Positions 1 through 8,505 of a stretch of 64,000 nucleotides of DNA are shown in pieces. Positions within the stretch are counted from its first letter, which is position 1; every line of letters begins with the position of its first letter. Location of the stretch: the NCBI RefSeq assembly GCF_900167335.1, contig NZ_FUXI01000010.1, positions 19,032 through 83,031 of the forward strand, given 5' to 3'. The notes under the pieces were generated by a model. The model had not been told where the DNA came from, did no database searches, and saw only the letters and a list, made by a program, of their open reading frames with translations. Source of the DNA: Pilibacter termitis. Its GTDB lineage: Bacteria > Bacillota > Bacilli > Lactobacillales > Streptococcaceae. The position numbers and the translations under genes were made by a program.

Positions 1-24
1 TTCAATTAGAGAACTCTTTAAACT

Positions 25-768
25 CTACGCCTTATACACCAAAATCCCTCTGTTTTGTAAAAAGTATTCCGTTTCTTCTTTGATCATGTTGTCTGTGAAA
101 ACTTCACTTACTCTTTCAAATGGAACTGCTGAAATCATGCTTCTGGCATCAAACTTGGTTGAATCGGTCAAGACGATGATGTGCTTTGCTCCTTCTGCCA
201 TATCTTTTACAGCGGAAACACGGGAAATATCACTTCCTGTAAAGCCATTTTCCTCGTCAAATCCGTCAATTCCGATGAAAAACTTCTCAACAAAGAAATT
301 TTTCATTACTTCCTTGACAAGTGGGCCAACATTTACTTGTGAATCTTTTTGATAATCTCCACCAAGCAAAACGATTTTCACCCCTTCATATTTACGAATG
401 TAATTAGCAATGAAACAAGAATTGGTCAAAATGGTAATATCTCGTTTTGTTTTCGCTAATTCTTCCGCCAGCAACGCACACGTTGAACCACTTTCTATCA
501 AAATTGTCTCTCCGCTACGAATTGTTTTCGCTGCCATACGAGCAATTCGCAATTTGCGGTCATAGTTGGTACTCATGCGAAAAGTCAAATCATTTTGATT
601 TGGCACTTCTGCATAGCCGTGTTGACGTATAATAATGCCACGCTCAACCAATTTATCTAAATCCTTACGGATAGTCACTCTGGAAACTTCTAACATCTCT
701 GCTAATTCATTGACTTCAACTTTTTTTCTTTCATTTACAATCGTAATAATTTCATCTTCTCTTTTCAT
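25..768 (-). CDS. DeoR-family transcriptional regulator
   Basis: A 247-residue repressor-type protein. The first 55 residues form a DeoR winged helix-turn-helix (VNELAEMLEVSRVTIRKDLDKL). The rest is the DeoR sugar-phosphate sensor fold, with IESGSTCALLAEEL near residue 93 and the effector-pocket region FIGIDGFDEENGFTGSDI near 163-180. The ATG has AGGAG eight bases upstream. It is divergent from the glycyl-radical activase, and a dyad overlapping that gene's -10 box is a possible operator. As I recall, in streptococci a DeoR gene beside a PflC-type activase neighbours a second glycyl radical enzyme, a transaldolase-like aldolase and a glycerol dehydrogenase; such genes would lie left of this window. 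The family is sure; the effector is unknown. Confidence 0.9.
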   Translation of the reverse strand: MKREDEIITIVNERKKVEVNELAEMLEVSRVTIRKDLDKLVERGIIIRQHGYAEVPNQNDLTFRMSTNYDRKLRIARMAAKTIRSGETILIESGSTCALLAEELAKTKRDITILTNSCFIANYIRKYEGVKIVLLGGDYQKDSQVNVGPLVKEVMKNFFVEKFFIGIDGFDEENGFTGSDISRVSAVKDMAEGAKHIIVLTDSTKFDARSMISAVPFERVSEVFTDNMIKEETEYFLQNRGILVYKA

Positions 769-881
769 AGTGCTTGCTCCTTATTTTATGTATCGTTAAC
801 GGATATCTCTAATTATTGTACCACAGAGCGAAAAATATTCAATATCTTCGTTTTTTCTTACGAAACTTATTTTGGTTTTAT

Positions 882-912
882 ATGAAATAATTTTGTGTTA
901 TAATGGTTTCAT
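882..912. promoter_or_regulatory. Promoter and candidate operator of the GRE activase
   Basis: TATAAT at 899-904 is a good -10 box for the rightward gene. It is enclosed by an inverted repeat ATGAAA (882-887) and TTTCAT (907-912). No consensus -35 is visible. Half-sites containing GAAA/TTTC are common for DeoR-family proteins, so binding by the divergent DeoR regulator is a reasonable inference. Confidence 0.45.
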
Positions 913-987
913 AAAACGACAAGACTTCAAGTAGGCAAATAAAAGATTTTGTCGACACCGTTGACAGACACGAAGGAGAAAGTAAAA

Positions 988-1761
988 ATGAGTGAACTTA
1001 CAGCGACAATTTTCAACATTCAAAAATTCAGCCTGCATGATGGCCCCGGTATTCGCTCGGTCGTCTTTTTCAAAGGCTGTCCACTTCGTTGCTTTTGGTG
1101 TGCCAATCCAGAAAGCCAAAACCGTATGCCTGAGATGATGTGGGATAATCAATTAAAAAAAGAAACTATCGTTGGGGAGAAAAAAACAGTTGCCGAAGTG
1201 TTACAAGAAGTGCGAAAAGACCAAGTATTTTATGAAGAAAGCGGTGGAGGCGTGACACTTTCTGGCGGTGAAGTGCTTCTTCACGCTCAATTTGCCACAG
1301 AACTATTGAAACAACTAAAACAATGCGACATTCATACAGCGATCGAAACGACTGGTTTTGCAGATGAAAAAGCGTTTCAACAAGTGACAAATTATGTTGA
1401 TTTGTGCTATTTTGACATCAAACATCACAACGAGGAAGAACATAAAAAAGGTGTTGCAGCTTCGCTTGCTCCTATCCTAAAAAATTTGACTTATGCACTT
1501 CAAACAAACATGGAAGTCATTGTTCGCATACCGATTATTCCGCAATTTAACGATACACTGGAAGATGCCAAGCAATTTGCTCAACTTTTCAGCTCGCTTG
1601 GTGTGAAAAATGTCGAGTTACTGCCTTTTCATCAATTTGGTGAAAAAAAATACGAATACCTCAACCGTGAATACAAAATGAAAGATATTCCTCAACTTCA
1701 CGCCGAAGACTTATTGGAACATCGTAAGATTTTTGAGGAAATTGGGTGTGTGGTAAAATAA
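988..1761 (+). CDS. Glycyl-radical enzyme activating enzyme (radical SAM)
   Basis: Radical SAM activase of 257 residues that would install the glycyl radical on a pyruvate formate-lyase-like enzyme. The sequence shows FSLHDGPGIRSVVFFKGC followed by the CxxxCxxC cluster motif CPLRCFWC and ANPESQ, then GGGVTLSGGE. The NPESQ sequence is typical of PflC-type and diol-dehydratase-type activases rather than PflA (HNPD). The extra eight-cysteine ferredoxin insert of many such activases is missing: NPESQ runs almost directly into the core. An ATG at 949 is possible, but AAGGAG at 973-978 selects 988. No glycyl radical enzyme is in the window, so the partner is unknown. It does not belong to the B12-dependent pdu system further right. 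Confidence 0.85.
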   Translation: MSELTATIFNIQKFSLHDGPGIRSVVFFKGCPLRCFWCANPESQNRMPEMMWDNQLKKETIVGEKKTVAEVLQEVRKDQVFYEESGGGVTLSGGEVLLHAQFATELLKQLKQCDIHTAIETTGFADEKAFQQVTNYVDLCYFDIKHHNEEEHKKGVAASLAPILKNLTYALQTNMEVIVRIPIIPQFNDTLEDAKQFAQLFSSLGVKNVELLPFHQFGEKKYEYLNREYKMKDIPQLHAEDLLEHRKIFEEIGCVVK

Positions 1762-1958
1762 AGATACTTCTAAAAGAATGATACTTTTTTATGAAAGCGT
1801 TGTTCTTTTTTAATATACGGAGAAATTATAGGAAAAGAAAAGTTTCATTTGAACATTCGAGTTTTTTCGTTTGGAAAATAAAAAGATACCGCTTTTTTTT
1901 GAATAATGTTATAATAAGCACGATGAATAGACATATTATTTTACAAAAGGGGGAAACT

Positions 1959-3548
1959 ATGATTCTTTTGGAGCTGCTAGATAAAAAAGACAAAAATAAA
2001 TTGCTCATGCTATATCTTTTACAAAATGAGTGTGTCGAAACCGCTAATAGCAAGTGGTTCAAGGAGGCTCTTGAAAAACATCCCTCATTAGCGTTAAGCG
2101 AAAAATCTTTACGCAGTTTTGACCGCTATATCGAAGAAATTGCAACAGATATTCAAAATTACGACTTGTATGACAAAATTTCTATCAAATTGTCTGGAAA
2201 ATGCCTTGTCATCAATCGAGAAATTCCTTTCCAGCCTTCGTTTCTTTTGGAAAAATATTTGCACCATTCTGTAAAATTTTTACTTCTTTTTCAAGGTGCA
2301 AAACGACATCATCTGTCCGCTAGTAACGTTTTGGAATGGATCAATAGTTGCCTACCGTATGGAAATATCAGTTTAAGCACACTTTACAACAAAGTAAAGG
2401 AGTTAAACGAAGTTTTATCATCAAACAATTTGTCATTAAATAGCGATTTCCTCTTGAGCGGGGAAGAGGGGAATTTGCGAATTTATTTATACAAGATTTT
2501 TTACAATGTTTCACTCGACTTCTTGCTTTCGCTCGAATCAAGCGAAGACGCGATGTTTTCCTGTGCTATGCGAATTTTTTCTAAACGCATGATTGACGGG
2601 TTAAGACCTGTATTTACCACTCTATCAAGTGGCGAAGAAAAAGCCTTGGAATTATTTGCAACGATTTGTTTTTATCGCATACGCAATCATTGTCATTTAA
2701 ACAAAAATCGGTTGTACGCCTATTTAAAGGAAGAAAAAGATTTTTCTCCAAGCATGAATTTTTTCTATGAAAAGATTGCTGCAGCAATAAAAGCCAATAA
2801 TATAAAAGAAGATATTGAACTTGAGGCGAGATTTGCAATGAATTTTTGTTATATTTTTCACTTTTCTGTTAAACAAGAAGAACTATGGTTCAATTCCAGT
2901 TTTTTATGTACGTTGGAAGAATTGTGGAAAAAACAATTAGATGAATTTCTCGTGGCAGAGCAAGAAACTCCTGCTTGGCAAATGTTAAAAGAGGATGTTT
3001 ACAAAATATATGCACGTTTTTTACAATTTGGACCGCAACATAAAATAGAAAATTATATGATGGAAGAATTGGAAGGGGAAGAATATTTTCTCTATCATTA
3101 TCCTGTTGCCAATCAGTTTCTTTCCTCTTTTCTCACAAAACTTTCTTCTGTAAAAGAGGAGGAAGAAAAAGAAATGCCCTTTGCATTAAACCAGCAACTT
3201 TTCTATCCAATGGTCTATCTGTTTTATCATAATATGAAAGGAAAAGAAATTCTCGCTTTTAAGCAGTCGCCTGTGGTGAAAGTTTGCGTAGATATGCCAA
3301 ACACGCCACACAAAAAGGAATTTATTCAGTCTTTCCTAGAAAACCGCTACAATCTCAATATTTCTTGGCAAGACGTGACGGATAAATCGACAGATTTCTT
3401 GATTACAAACACGCCACAAACAGCAGGAGAAAGGACAATCATCTGCGAATGGAGCTATCACATATCCGAGGAAATGTATAACTGCTTAGCAAATGCGATT
3501 CGCTTGTTACAAAACAAACGAATCAAAGATTGTTTAGAGAAATTATAA
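1959..3548 (+). CDS. Mga/RofA-like stand-alone virulence-type regulator
   Basis: About 529 residues. The N-terminus carries helix-turn-helix-like segments (LLELLDKKDKNKLLMLYLLQ to about residue 70, then a second around SLSTLYNKVKELNEVL). A long helical middle follows. The C-terminal 100 residues (VVKVCVDMP, then SFLENRYNLNISWQDV) look like the EIIB-type domain of Mga/AtxA/RofA proteins. An upstream in-frame ATG at 1791 lacks a ribosome site, while GGGGG lies five bases before 1959; a TATAAT box sits at 1910-1915. It converges on the pilus operon across a shared terminator. In streptococcal pilus islands a RofA/Nra-type regulator flanks the pilus genes, so pilus control is a reasonable inference. 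Family confidence is moderate because overall similarity is judged by eye. Confidence 0.7.
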   Translation: MILLELLDKKDKNKLLMLYLLQNECVETANSKWFKEALEKHPSLALSEKSLRSFDRYIEEIATDIQNYDLYDKISIKLSGKCLVINREIPFQPSFLLEKYLHHSVKFLLLFQGAKRHHLSASNVLEWINSCLPYGNISLSTLYNKVKELNEVLSSNNLSLNSDFLLSGEEGNLRIYLYKIFYNVSLDFLLSLESSEDAMFSCAMRIFSKRMIDGLRPVFTTLSSGEEKALELFATICFYRIRNHCHLNKNRLYAYLKEEKDFSPSMNFFYEKIAAAIKANNIKEDIELEARFAMNFCYIFHFSVKQEELWFNSSFLCTLEELWKKQLDEFLVAEQETPAWQMLKEDVYKIYARFLQFGPQHKIENYMMEELEGEEYFLYHYPVANQFLSSFLTKLSSVKEEEEKEMPFALNQQLFYPMVYLFYHNMKGKEILAFKQSPVVKVCVDMPNTPHKKEFIQSFLENRYNLNISWQDVTDKSTDFLITNTPQTAGERTIICEWSYHISEEMYNCLANAIRLLQNKRIKDCLEKL

Positions 3549-3583
3549 AAAACCGATAGTTGATAAAGAGCTATCGGTTTTTA
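3547..3583. terminator. Bidirectional terminator between regulator and pilus operon
   Basis: Perfect arms AACCGATAG (3551-3559) and CTATCGGTT (3571-3579) are flanked by A and T runs on both sides, so it can end transcription of the Mga-like gene and of the leftward pilus operon. Confidence 0.85.
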
Positions 3584-3599
3584 TGGATTCCTAAGAATT

Positions 3600-4664
3600 T
3601 TATTTTCCTTTTCGCCTCACCAAGAAAAACACCCCCACAAGAACCGTCCCCACCAAACACCAACCAGCCCTCATAATTTCATTCGTGCTTGGCAAAAGAT
3701 TTCGTGAAACTTTTTGCTCCACACCGTTTGTATTTGGGAGATTGCCTCGTTGTTTGTTGTAGTAAATGGCTTTTTCCTGTGAAACATTTTCTTCTTCTCC
3801 ATTTTTATTTGGCAAATGGAGCATGATTTCTTTTGTAACATCAAGTGGAATTTCTGCTACGATTTCGCTTGAGACTTCAAGCATATACCCGCTCGGTGGT
3901 TCTATTTCCTTAAATTTATACGTCCCAGCTGGCAATTTATAATCTCCAGTCGACACTCGACCGTTGTTGTCGCTGACAAAAAAAGCTAAGGAAGAATGAA
4001 AATTTTCTCTATCCCCTATGCAAGCTGAAAAATCGAGCGATTCTTTTTGAAATCCCTCCGCTCTAAATTCGCTCGTCCATTCCAATGCTCCTGTTTCTGA
4101 TTTCATCAAATAAACTTCTTCACTTTCTTGTTTGCTCAATACAAAAACAGCACCACTCAATGCACCCAAATCTTGATTGCTCTCCATTGACAAGCCGTGC
4201 TTGTGGAAAAAGAGCGGAAATGACAATGGATAATGTTTTGGGTAAAGGTCAAATATTGTCAAAAACTGACCTTTTTCATCGAGAATAGGCAAATTCAAGA
4301 GAATCGGCTGAATGATTTCATGTTGATTTTTGTTGTCTGTTGCTAAAAATAAATAACTCGTGTTCTTGTTGTTTTTTCTATTCGCAAGCTCAATTTTCGC
4401 AAGTCCTTCTTTGTCTGTTGTCAAAGTCGAAAACGGCGGAATACTGCGGACAATCCCTGCGATTTCTTCTGCTTTTTTCCCTTGTCGCACATATTCGGTC
4501 ACCTCGTAAACACCAATATTCGTGCCAGCTCTTGCCTCTTCTGCCTGTGAAGTGCGATCATGTAACACGATTGTCGTTGTTCCACTGTTCGCATACACCA
4601 CACTCGTGCAGAAAAAAACTAGATATAACAAAAGAAATGATAGGCTTTTTTGTAATTTGTTCAT
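3600..4664 (-). CDS. LPxTG-type anchor/minor pilin
   Basis: Sortase substrate of about 354 residues. It starts at MNKLQKSLSFLLLY with GGAGG seven bases upstream; a longer frame beginning at 4754 only translates a palindromic repeat. It has a signal peptide ending near VVYA. A first Cna-B/SpaA-like part includes DLYPKHYPL, which resembles the pilin motif. An E-box-like KFKEIEPPSGYML follows. The C-terminus has the sorting signal LPSTN, a hydrophobic stretch and RRKGK. LPSTN departs from LPxTG at the last position, as in basal or anchor pilins handled by a different sortase. It is last in the pilus operon, which fits a basal subunit linked to the cell wall by a housekeeping sortase. The role as base rather than ancillary subunit is inferred. 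Confidence 0.8.
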   Translation of the reverse strand: MNKLQKSLSFLLLYLVFFCTSVVYANSGTTTIVLHDRTSQAEEARAGTNIGVYEVTEYVRQGKKAEEIAGIVRSIPPFSTLTTDKEGLAKIELANRKNNKNTSYLFLATDNKNQHEIIQPILLNLPILDEKGQFLTIFDLYPKHYPLSFPLFFHKHGLSMESNQDLGALSGAVFVLSKQESEEVYLMKSETGALEWTSEFRAEGFQKESLDFSACIGDRENFHSSLAFFVSDNNGRVSTGDYKLPAGTYKFKEIEPPSGYMLEVSSEIVAEIPLDVTKEIMLHLPNKNGEEENVSQEKAIYYNKQRGNLPNTNGVEQKVSRNLLPSTNEIMRAGWCLVGTVLVGVFFLVRRKGK

Positions 4665-4692
4665 CTTTATCCTCCTCATGAAATTTATCCTC

Positions 4693-4775
4693 TGATAAAT
4701 CTGCGTATTTTTCAGTGAAAAAAGGAGAATGTGGGGTAGAAAGAAATTTCTCACTAAAAAATACGCATATTTATC
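4693..4775. repeat. Palindromic repeat family C, copy 1
   Basis: Inverted arms 4693-4717 (GATAAATCTGCGTATTTTTC...) and 4751-4775 enclose GAATGTGGGGTAGAAAG. The element lies directly before the anchor pilin ribosome site, in the 5' leader between srtC and this gene, so its RNA would form a long hairpin inside the pilus transcript. Confidence 0.75.
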
Positions 4776-4794
4776 AGGAATAATTCAAGACTCC

Positions 4795-4847
4795 CTCTAA
4801 AAACTCACGTTTTTTATTGAAAAAGAACTCAAACGGAGTTTTTAGAG
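4795..4847. repeat. 53-bp mini inverted repeat with CTCTAAAAACTC ends
   Basis: CTCTAAAAACTC (4795-4806) is inverted exactly at 4836-4847. The same 12 bases form the core of the terminal repeats of the MITE-like elements at 25773 and 27700, so this may be an internally deleted relative. A separate perfect palindrome, TATCAAGAATATTCTTGATA, follows at 4880-4899. Confidence 0.6.
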
Positions 4848-4894
4848 AACCTTTCAAAAACTTAGTAGAGCAGTGTTCTATCAAGAATATTCTT

Positions 4895-4970
4895 GATAGG
4901 TCTACGCATTTTTAGCGAAAAACTAGAATGTGGGGTAAGAAATTTCTCGCTAAAAATACGCACACCTATC
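4895..4970. repeat. Palindromic repeat family C, copy 2
   Basis: Arms 4895-4918 (GATAGGTCTACGCATTTTTA...) and 4947-4970 enclose GAATGTGGGGTAAGAAA, matching the centre of the copy at 4693-4775. The two copies fill the otherwise gene-free 380 bp between srtC and the anchor pilin. Confidence 0.75.
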
Positions 4971-5046
4971 CAGAGCATATAGAGCATGAGCGGAATGCTC
5001 TGAACTTAGTTCCTTATCTTATCAAAACATTCTTTGATAGAGTTCG

Positions 5047-5892
5047 TTATGTTTTACACCTTTTTTTACGTTTGAAGTGCATAAACAGCAAGAAACAAAA
5101 CAGTAGCACAAATAGAATAGCGAGAGCAATCAAAACGAGTCTGTTGTTTTTTTCTTTCGTTTCTTTTATCTGCTCTATTTCTTTCATCATGCTCGGGGTG
5201 AAGTCTACTCTTTCTCCTGTTACCAATAAACGATGAGAATTTACACCGATTGGCACACACGTGACTAGTGTAGTCAAATCTTTGTTGTTGTCACGTGTGA
5301 CCGTTCGGGTGTTTTCTGGCGTTACTTTTTGGAGAGAGGTAACTTTGTAGGCGAGATATTCTCCTGAGATTTTGTAAACAATCAAATCCTCTTGTTTGAG
5401 ATTTGGCACATCATTGAACAATTTTGCGTGCGGAATCCCAGAATGACCTGCTACAACGGAATGTTTGCCAACTCCACCTGTCAATTCACTACTATTGGCA
5501 AGCCAAGCGGCTCCACGTTGTAAAAATTGGTCGCTTGAGTTATCAAAAATCGGAAGTACTTGCCGAATAGCAGGCAGATAAATTTCTCCTAGCAAATGTT
5601 TCGCATAAATCGGAACGGTAATCGGGTCATATTCTAATTCATGCAAACTTTCTTGAGAATACGGGTCGCTCAACGCTTTTTGCTTGAGACTCTCTTGCCG
5701 ATTTTTCATTTGCTCCTCAAGCATTTTTTTGTCTTTTTGCTGAGCAGTTGTCTCCTCCAAAATAGTTTGTGTCAAATAGTCATTGGCAATATCCAAAATC
5801 CTCGGCAAACACAATGCTCCAACACCTACCAACAAGCTAACACTCATCAAAAACGAGAGGAGAAACTGAGTGATTTTGTAGCGATTATTCAT
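5047..5892 (-). CDS. Class C (pilin) sortase
   Basis: Pilus-polymerising transpeptidase of 281 residues. Visible features are an N-terminal membrane segment (about 8-28), the class C lid motif DPY (76-78), catalytic His in VVAGHSG (H150), catalytic Cys in TLVTC (C212), Arg in HRLLVTG (R221), and a C-terminal membrane helix with a basic tail. It lies between the major pilin and the anchor pilin. A central segment is almost identical at DNA level to the second sortase at 7651-8505 (for example 5371-5445 against 7979-8053), pointing to duplication or gene conversion. Confidence 0.95.
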   Translation of the reverse strand: MNNRYKITQFLLSFLMSVSLLVGVGALCLPRILDIANDYLTQTILEETTAQQKDKKMLEEQMKNRQESLKQKALSDPYSQESLHELEYDPITVPIYAKHLLGEIYLPAIRQVLPIFDNSSDQFLQRGAAWLANSSELTGGVGKHSVVAGHSGIPHAKLFNDVPNLKQEDLIVYKISGEYLAYKVTSLQKVTPENTRTVTRDNNKDLTTLVTCVPIGVNSHRLLVTGERVDFTPSMMKEIEQIKETKEKNNRLVLIALAILFVLLFCFLLFMHFKRKKRCKT

Positions 5893-5925
5893 TTTCCCCT
5901 CCTTTTTTAGCTCTTCAATGCACTT

Positions 5926-7581
5926 CTACGCTTTTCTTTTCATTCTTTGTTTCATAAACATAAACACTCCCGCACTCGATAGTCCAATCACTGCAACGGT
6001 TAAATACATTTTCATACCTGTTCCACCTGTTGAAGGGAGAAGAGTGTCTGGTGTGTTGTAGATGTTGTGGTAGCCGTCTGTTTGGTTGTTTCCTTTTGGC
6101 AAATCGGTTGCCACATCAAATGTGCCACAAGTTTGATTTTTATCATGGGCAGTTGGTGAAAAGTCAATTGGTGTCAAGGACAAGCGATAACCTGTTGGTG
6201 CAACAACTTCGACTAATGTGTACGTCACATCACTATCCAAACCAAGCAATGTCAACGTTCCGTCATTGGCAACTTCTAGTTCTGTTACAATTCCTGTTGC
6301 TCCTGAAGTGGCTACTTTGTAAACACCGTCAGAAACTTTCACAAAATCTACAAGAGCATTTGAAATGCTCACCGTGAATTTTGCTCCTGCAAGAGCAGCA
6401 CCAGTGATACTATCGTTCTTTTGGAACACGTATTTGTGCGTTAAACTTTCGATTTCATCTTCTGCTGGCACCACTTCGTAGCCGTTTGTTTCAGATACTT
6501 TGTAGTTGGCTTTGTTGGCAATACTTGTGTCAACCGTTGCCTCATCATTGACTTCACAAATGACTTCCACTTGCACCACTTTCCCTGCAAGGTTCGCCCA
6601 TTTCGCATTTGCTTGGTATTGGTTGCTTTTCGGTGCAATGCTCAAAATCGCTTTTTTCACACCGTCTCCTGCAAATGGAGCATTTGGTGTCGCTGTTGCT
6701 GTAACATCATAATCTTTTTCAAAATCTGCAAGAGATTGTTCCACACCTGAAGATACCGTTATTTTTGAGAACGATTGAAAAGTCAACCCTTTGCCGGGAA
6801 TATCGTTTACCGCAAAACTTGCAAACTTGAATTTTCCAGCGTTTGCTCCTGTTTTCAACTCTGTCGCCAAGTCATTTGGTAGGTTTAATGTAATAGTGTA
6901 TTCCACTTTTTGCCCTCTTTGAACATGCTCATCTTTTTTCTCGATTGTTTTAGTCAATGCTCCGACTTCATTTTTAGGATAGACTTTAATCGTTGACAAT
7001 TCTTTACCTGCTTGGTCAAACATTGGCAAGGCAACAATTGTTGGAATCGCACCGATAACCGTTGTCGCTACTTCACTCCCTGTATTTGCTTGATGACCTG
7101 CTGGCGGGCGTGTCGTTTCTAGCACCACATAAATCGCATCTTTTCCGTTGCTTGTGGTAGGCAATTGGGCAACACTTGTGAAGCCGTTCACGTCTGTCGC
7201 ATTGGTTTCACTTCCTACTTGCACCCCGCGAGCCATGACTTCTGCGTTGCTTTCATGCTGAATGATTCTTACATATTCTGCATAAATATCCTTTGGATTG
7301 GTCGTAGAAGTAGCTTTGCTTGGGTAAAATACATCATAATAATTACTTGTCACATCAATAATCGTAAACTTCGCCCCAGACATTGCTTGTGCATTAGCGA
7401 GTGCCGCTGGTTTGTCGTAACCGTTGTTTTCATAGTTGGGAAGACTTGCGTCTGTCACCTTATAAATTTCCAAACCAATATCTGTTGCTGCATTTGCAAT
7501 CTTCGGCAAGAAAAACAGCCCAATCATCGCCACCAACGAGCAGACACTTACTGCCCAAAGTTTCATTTTCTTTGTATTCAT
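5926..7581 (-). CDS. Major (shaft) pilin, LPSTG-anchored
   Basis: 551 residues with a signal peptide ending ANA (about residue 31). The pilin motif YPKN has its reactive Lys near 203 (STIKVYPKNEVGAL), the nucleophile that joins subunits. An E-box-like TLVEVVAPTGYRL lies in the last Cna-B-type domain. The C-terminus has LPSTGG, a membrane segment and KQRMKRKA. The layout matches SpaA/FctA/GBS80-type backbone pilins: an isopeptide domain, a long D1-like N-terminal domain (vWA absent), then the sorting signal. It sits between the two class C sortases and is expected to form the polymer. Isopeptide bonds are inferred from the family. Confidence 0.92.
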   Translation of the reverse strand: MNTKKMKLWAVSVCSLVAMIGLFFLPKIANAATDIGLEIYKVTDASLPNYENNGYDKPAALANAQAMSGAKFTIIDVTSNYYDVFYPSKATSTTNPKDIYAEYVRIIQHESNAEVMARGVQVGSETNATDVNGFTSVAQLPTTSNGKDAIYVVLETTRPPAGHQANTGSEVATTVIGAIPTIVALPMFDQAGKELSTIKVYPKNEVGALTKTIEKKDEHVQRGQKVEYTITLNLPNDLATELKTGANAGKFKFASFAVNDIPGKGLTFQSFSKITVSSGVEQSLADFEKDYDVTATATPNAPFAGDGVKKAILSIAPKSNQYQANAKWANLAGKVVQVEVICEVNDEATVDTSIANKANYKVSETNGYEVVPAEDEIESLTHKYVFQKNDSITGAALAGAKFTVSISNALVDFVKVSDGVYKVATSGATGIVTELEVANDGTLTLLGLDSDVTYTLVEVVAPTGYRLSLTPIDFSPTAHDKNQTCGTFDVATDLPKGNNQTDGYHNIYNTPDTLLPSTGGTGMKMYLTVAVIGLSSAGVFMFMKQRMKRKA

Positions 7582-7627
7582 TTGAATACCCTCCTTAAAA
7601 TTTTCATTTATTAAATCTATTGTGTGA

Positions 7628-7653
7628 TAAGAGCCACATATCGCATGCTCTTA
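7628..7653 (-). other. Intercistronic hairpin between srtC and major pilin
   Basis: TAAGAGC (7628-7634) pairs with GCTCTTA (7647-7653) in the leader of the major pilin gene. There is no U tract, so it is more likely an mRNA processing or stability element than a terminator. Confidence 0.4.
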
Positions 7654-8505
7654 CGAACCACCTTTTTTCTTTTTTTTGAACCCAACAACCCCTATGCTCA
7701 CAAGGAGCATAGAAATGCAAAGAGTCGCACCAAGCGTGGCGAACAAGAAAAGAGAATGTTGTTTTTTCTTTTCTTTTATTTTTTCTACCTCACGCATCAT
7801 GCTTGGCGTGAAATCTACACGTTTTCCTGTTACCAGCAAGCGTTGGGTGTTCACACCGATTGGGACACACGTTACAAGGGTGGTTAAATCCAAGTCTTTT
7901 TTCGGCTCTCCTGCCTGTAAATCACTCGGGGAAACTTCTTTTATTTCAAAGATTTTGTACGCATAGTACACACCTGAAATTTTGTAAACAATCAAATCTT
8001 CTTGTTTGAGATTTGGCACATCATTGAACAATTTTGCGTGCGGAATCCCTGAATGTCCTGCAACGACGGAATGATTGTTAACTCCTCCTGTGAGTTTGCC
8101 ACTTTTGGCAAGCCAGACAGCTCCAGCTTGTAAAAATTCTTCACATTCGTTGTCGAAAATCGGAAGTGATTGTTCAATAGTAGGCAAATAAATTTCGCCA
8201 ATCGTATGCTCTACATACATCGAGAGCGTCCGCTCATTAACATTCAACTTCTTCAAACTTTCTGCAGAATATGGGTCTTCTAACGCCTCAAGCCTTGCTT
8301 CTTCTTGACGTTTGTCCATTTGTTGCTCTAGTGCTTGCTGATTCTTTTGTGTCGCATTTCTTTCTTCCATGATGTTTTCCGCCATGATTTCATTGATAGA
8401 ATGAAGCAACACTGGAAGAGCGAGAGAGCCAACGCCAACCAACAAACTCACTACAACTCCAATCGTGAGAAGAAATTCACGTGTTCGCCTTTTTTGTTCA
8501 TCCAT
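7651..8505 (-). CDS. Class C (pilin) sortase, second copy
   Basis: 284 residues with the same architecture as the sortase at 5047-5892: membrane segment near residues 12-33, lid DPY (77-79), His in VVAGHSG (H151), Cys in TLVTC (C213), Arg in QRLLVTG (R222), and a C-terminal hydrophobic helix ending KKKKKGGS. Its start overlaps the end of the tip adhesin gene by eight bases, indicating translational coupling. Two class C sortases in one pilus operon are common in streptococci; one may incorporate the tip or the anchor subunit. Confidence 0.95.
   Translation of the reverse strand: MDEQKRRTREFLLTIGVVVSLLVGVGSLALPVLLHSINEIMAENIMEERNATQKNQQALEQQMDKRQEEARLEALEDPYSAESLKKLNVNERTLSMYVEHTIGEIYLPTIEQSLPIFDNECEEFLQAGAVWLAKSGKLTGGVNNHSVVAGHSGIPHAKLFNDVPNLKQEDLIVYKISGVYYAYKIFEIKEVSPSDLQAGEPKKDLDLTTLVTCVPIGVNTQRLLVTGKRVDFTPSMMREVEKIKEKKKQHSLFLFATLGATLCISMLLVSIGVVGFKKKKKGGS

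Noticed and set aside
1762..1795. Possible terminator after the GRE activase gene
   Set aside because: GATAC is directly, not inversely, repeated; only a 4-bp stem TTCT/AGAA forms before the T run.
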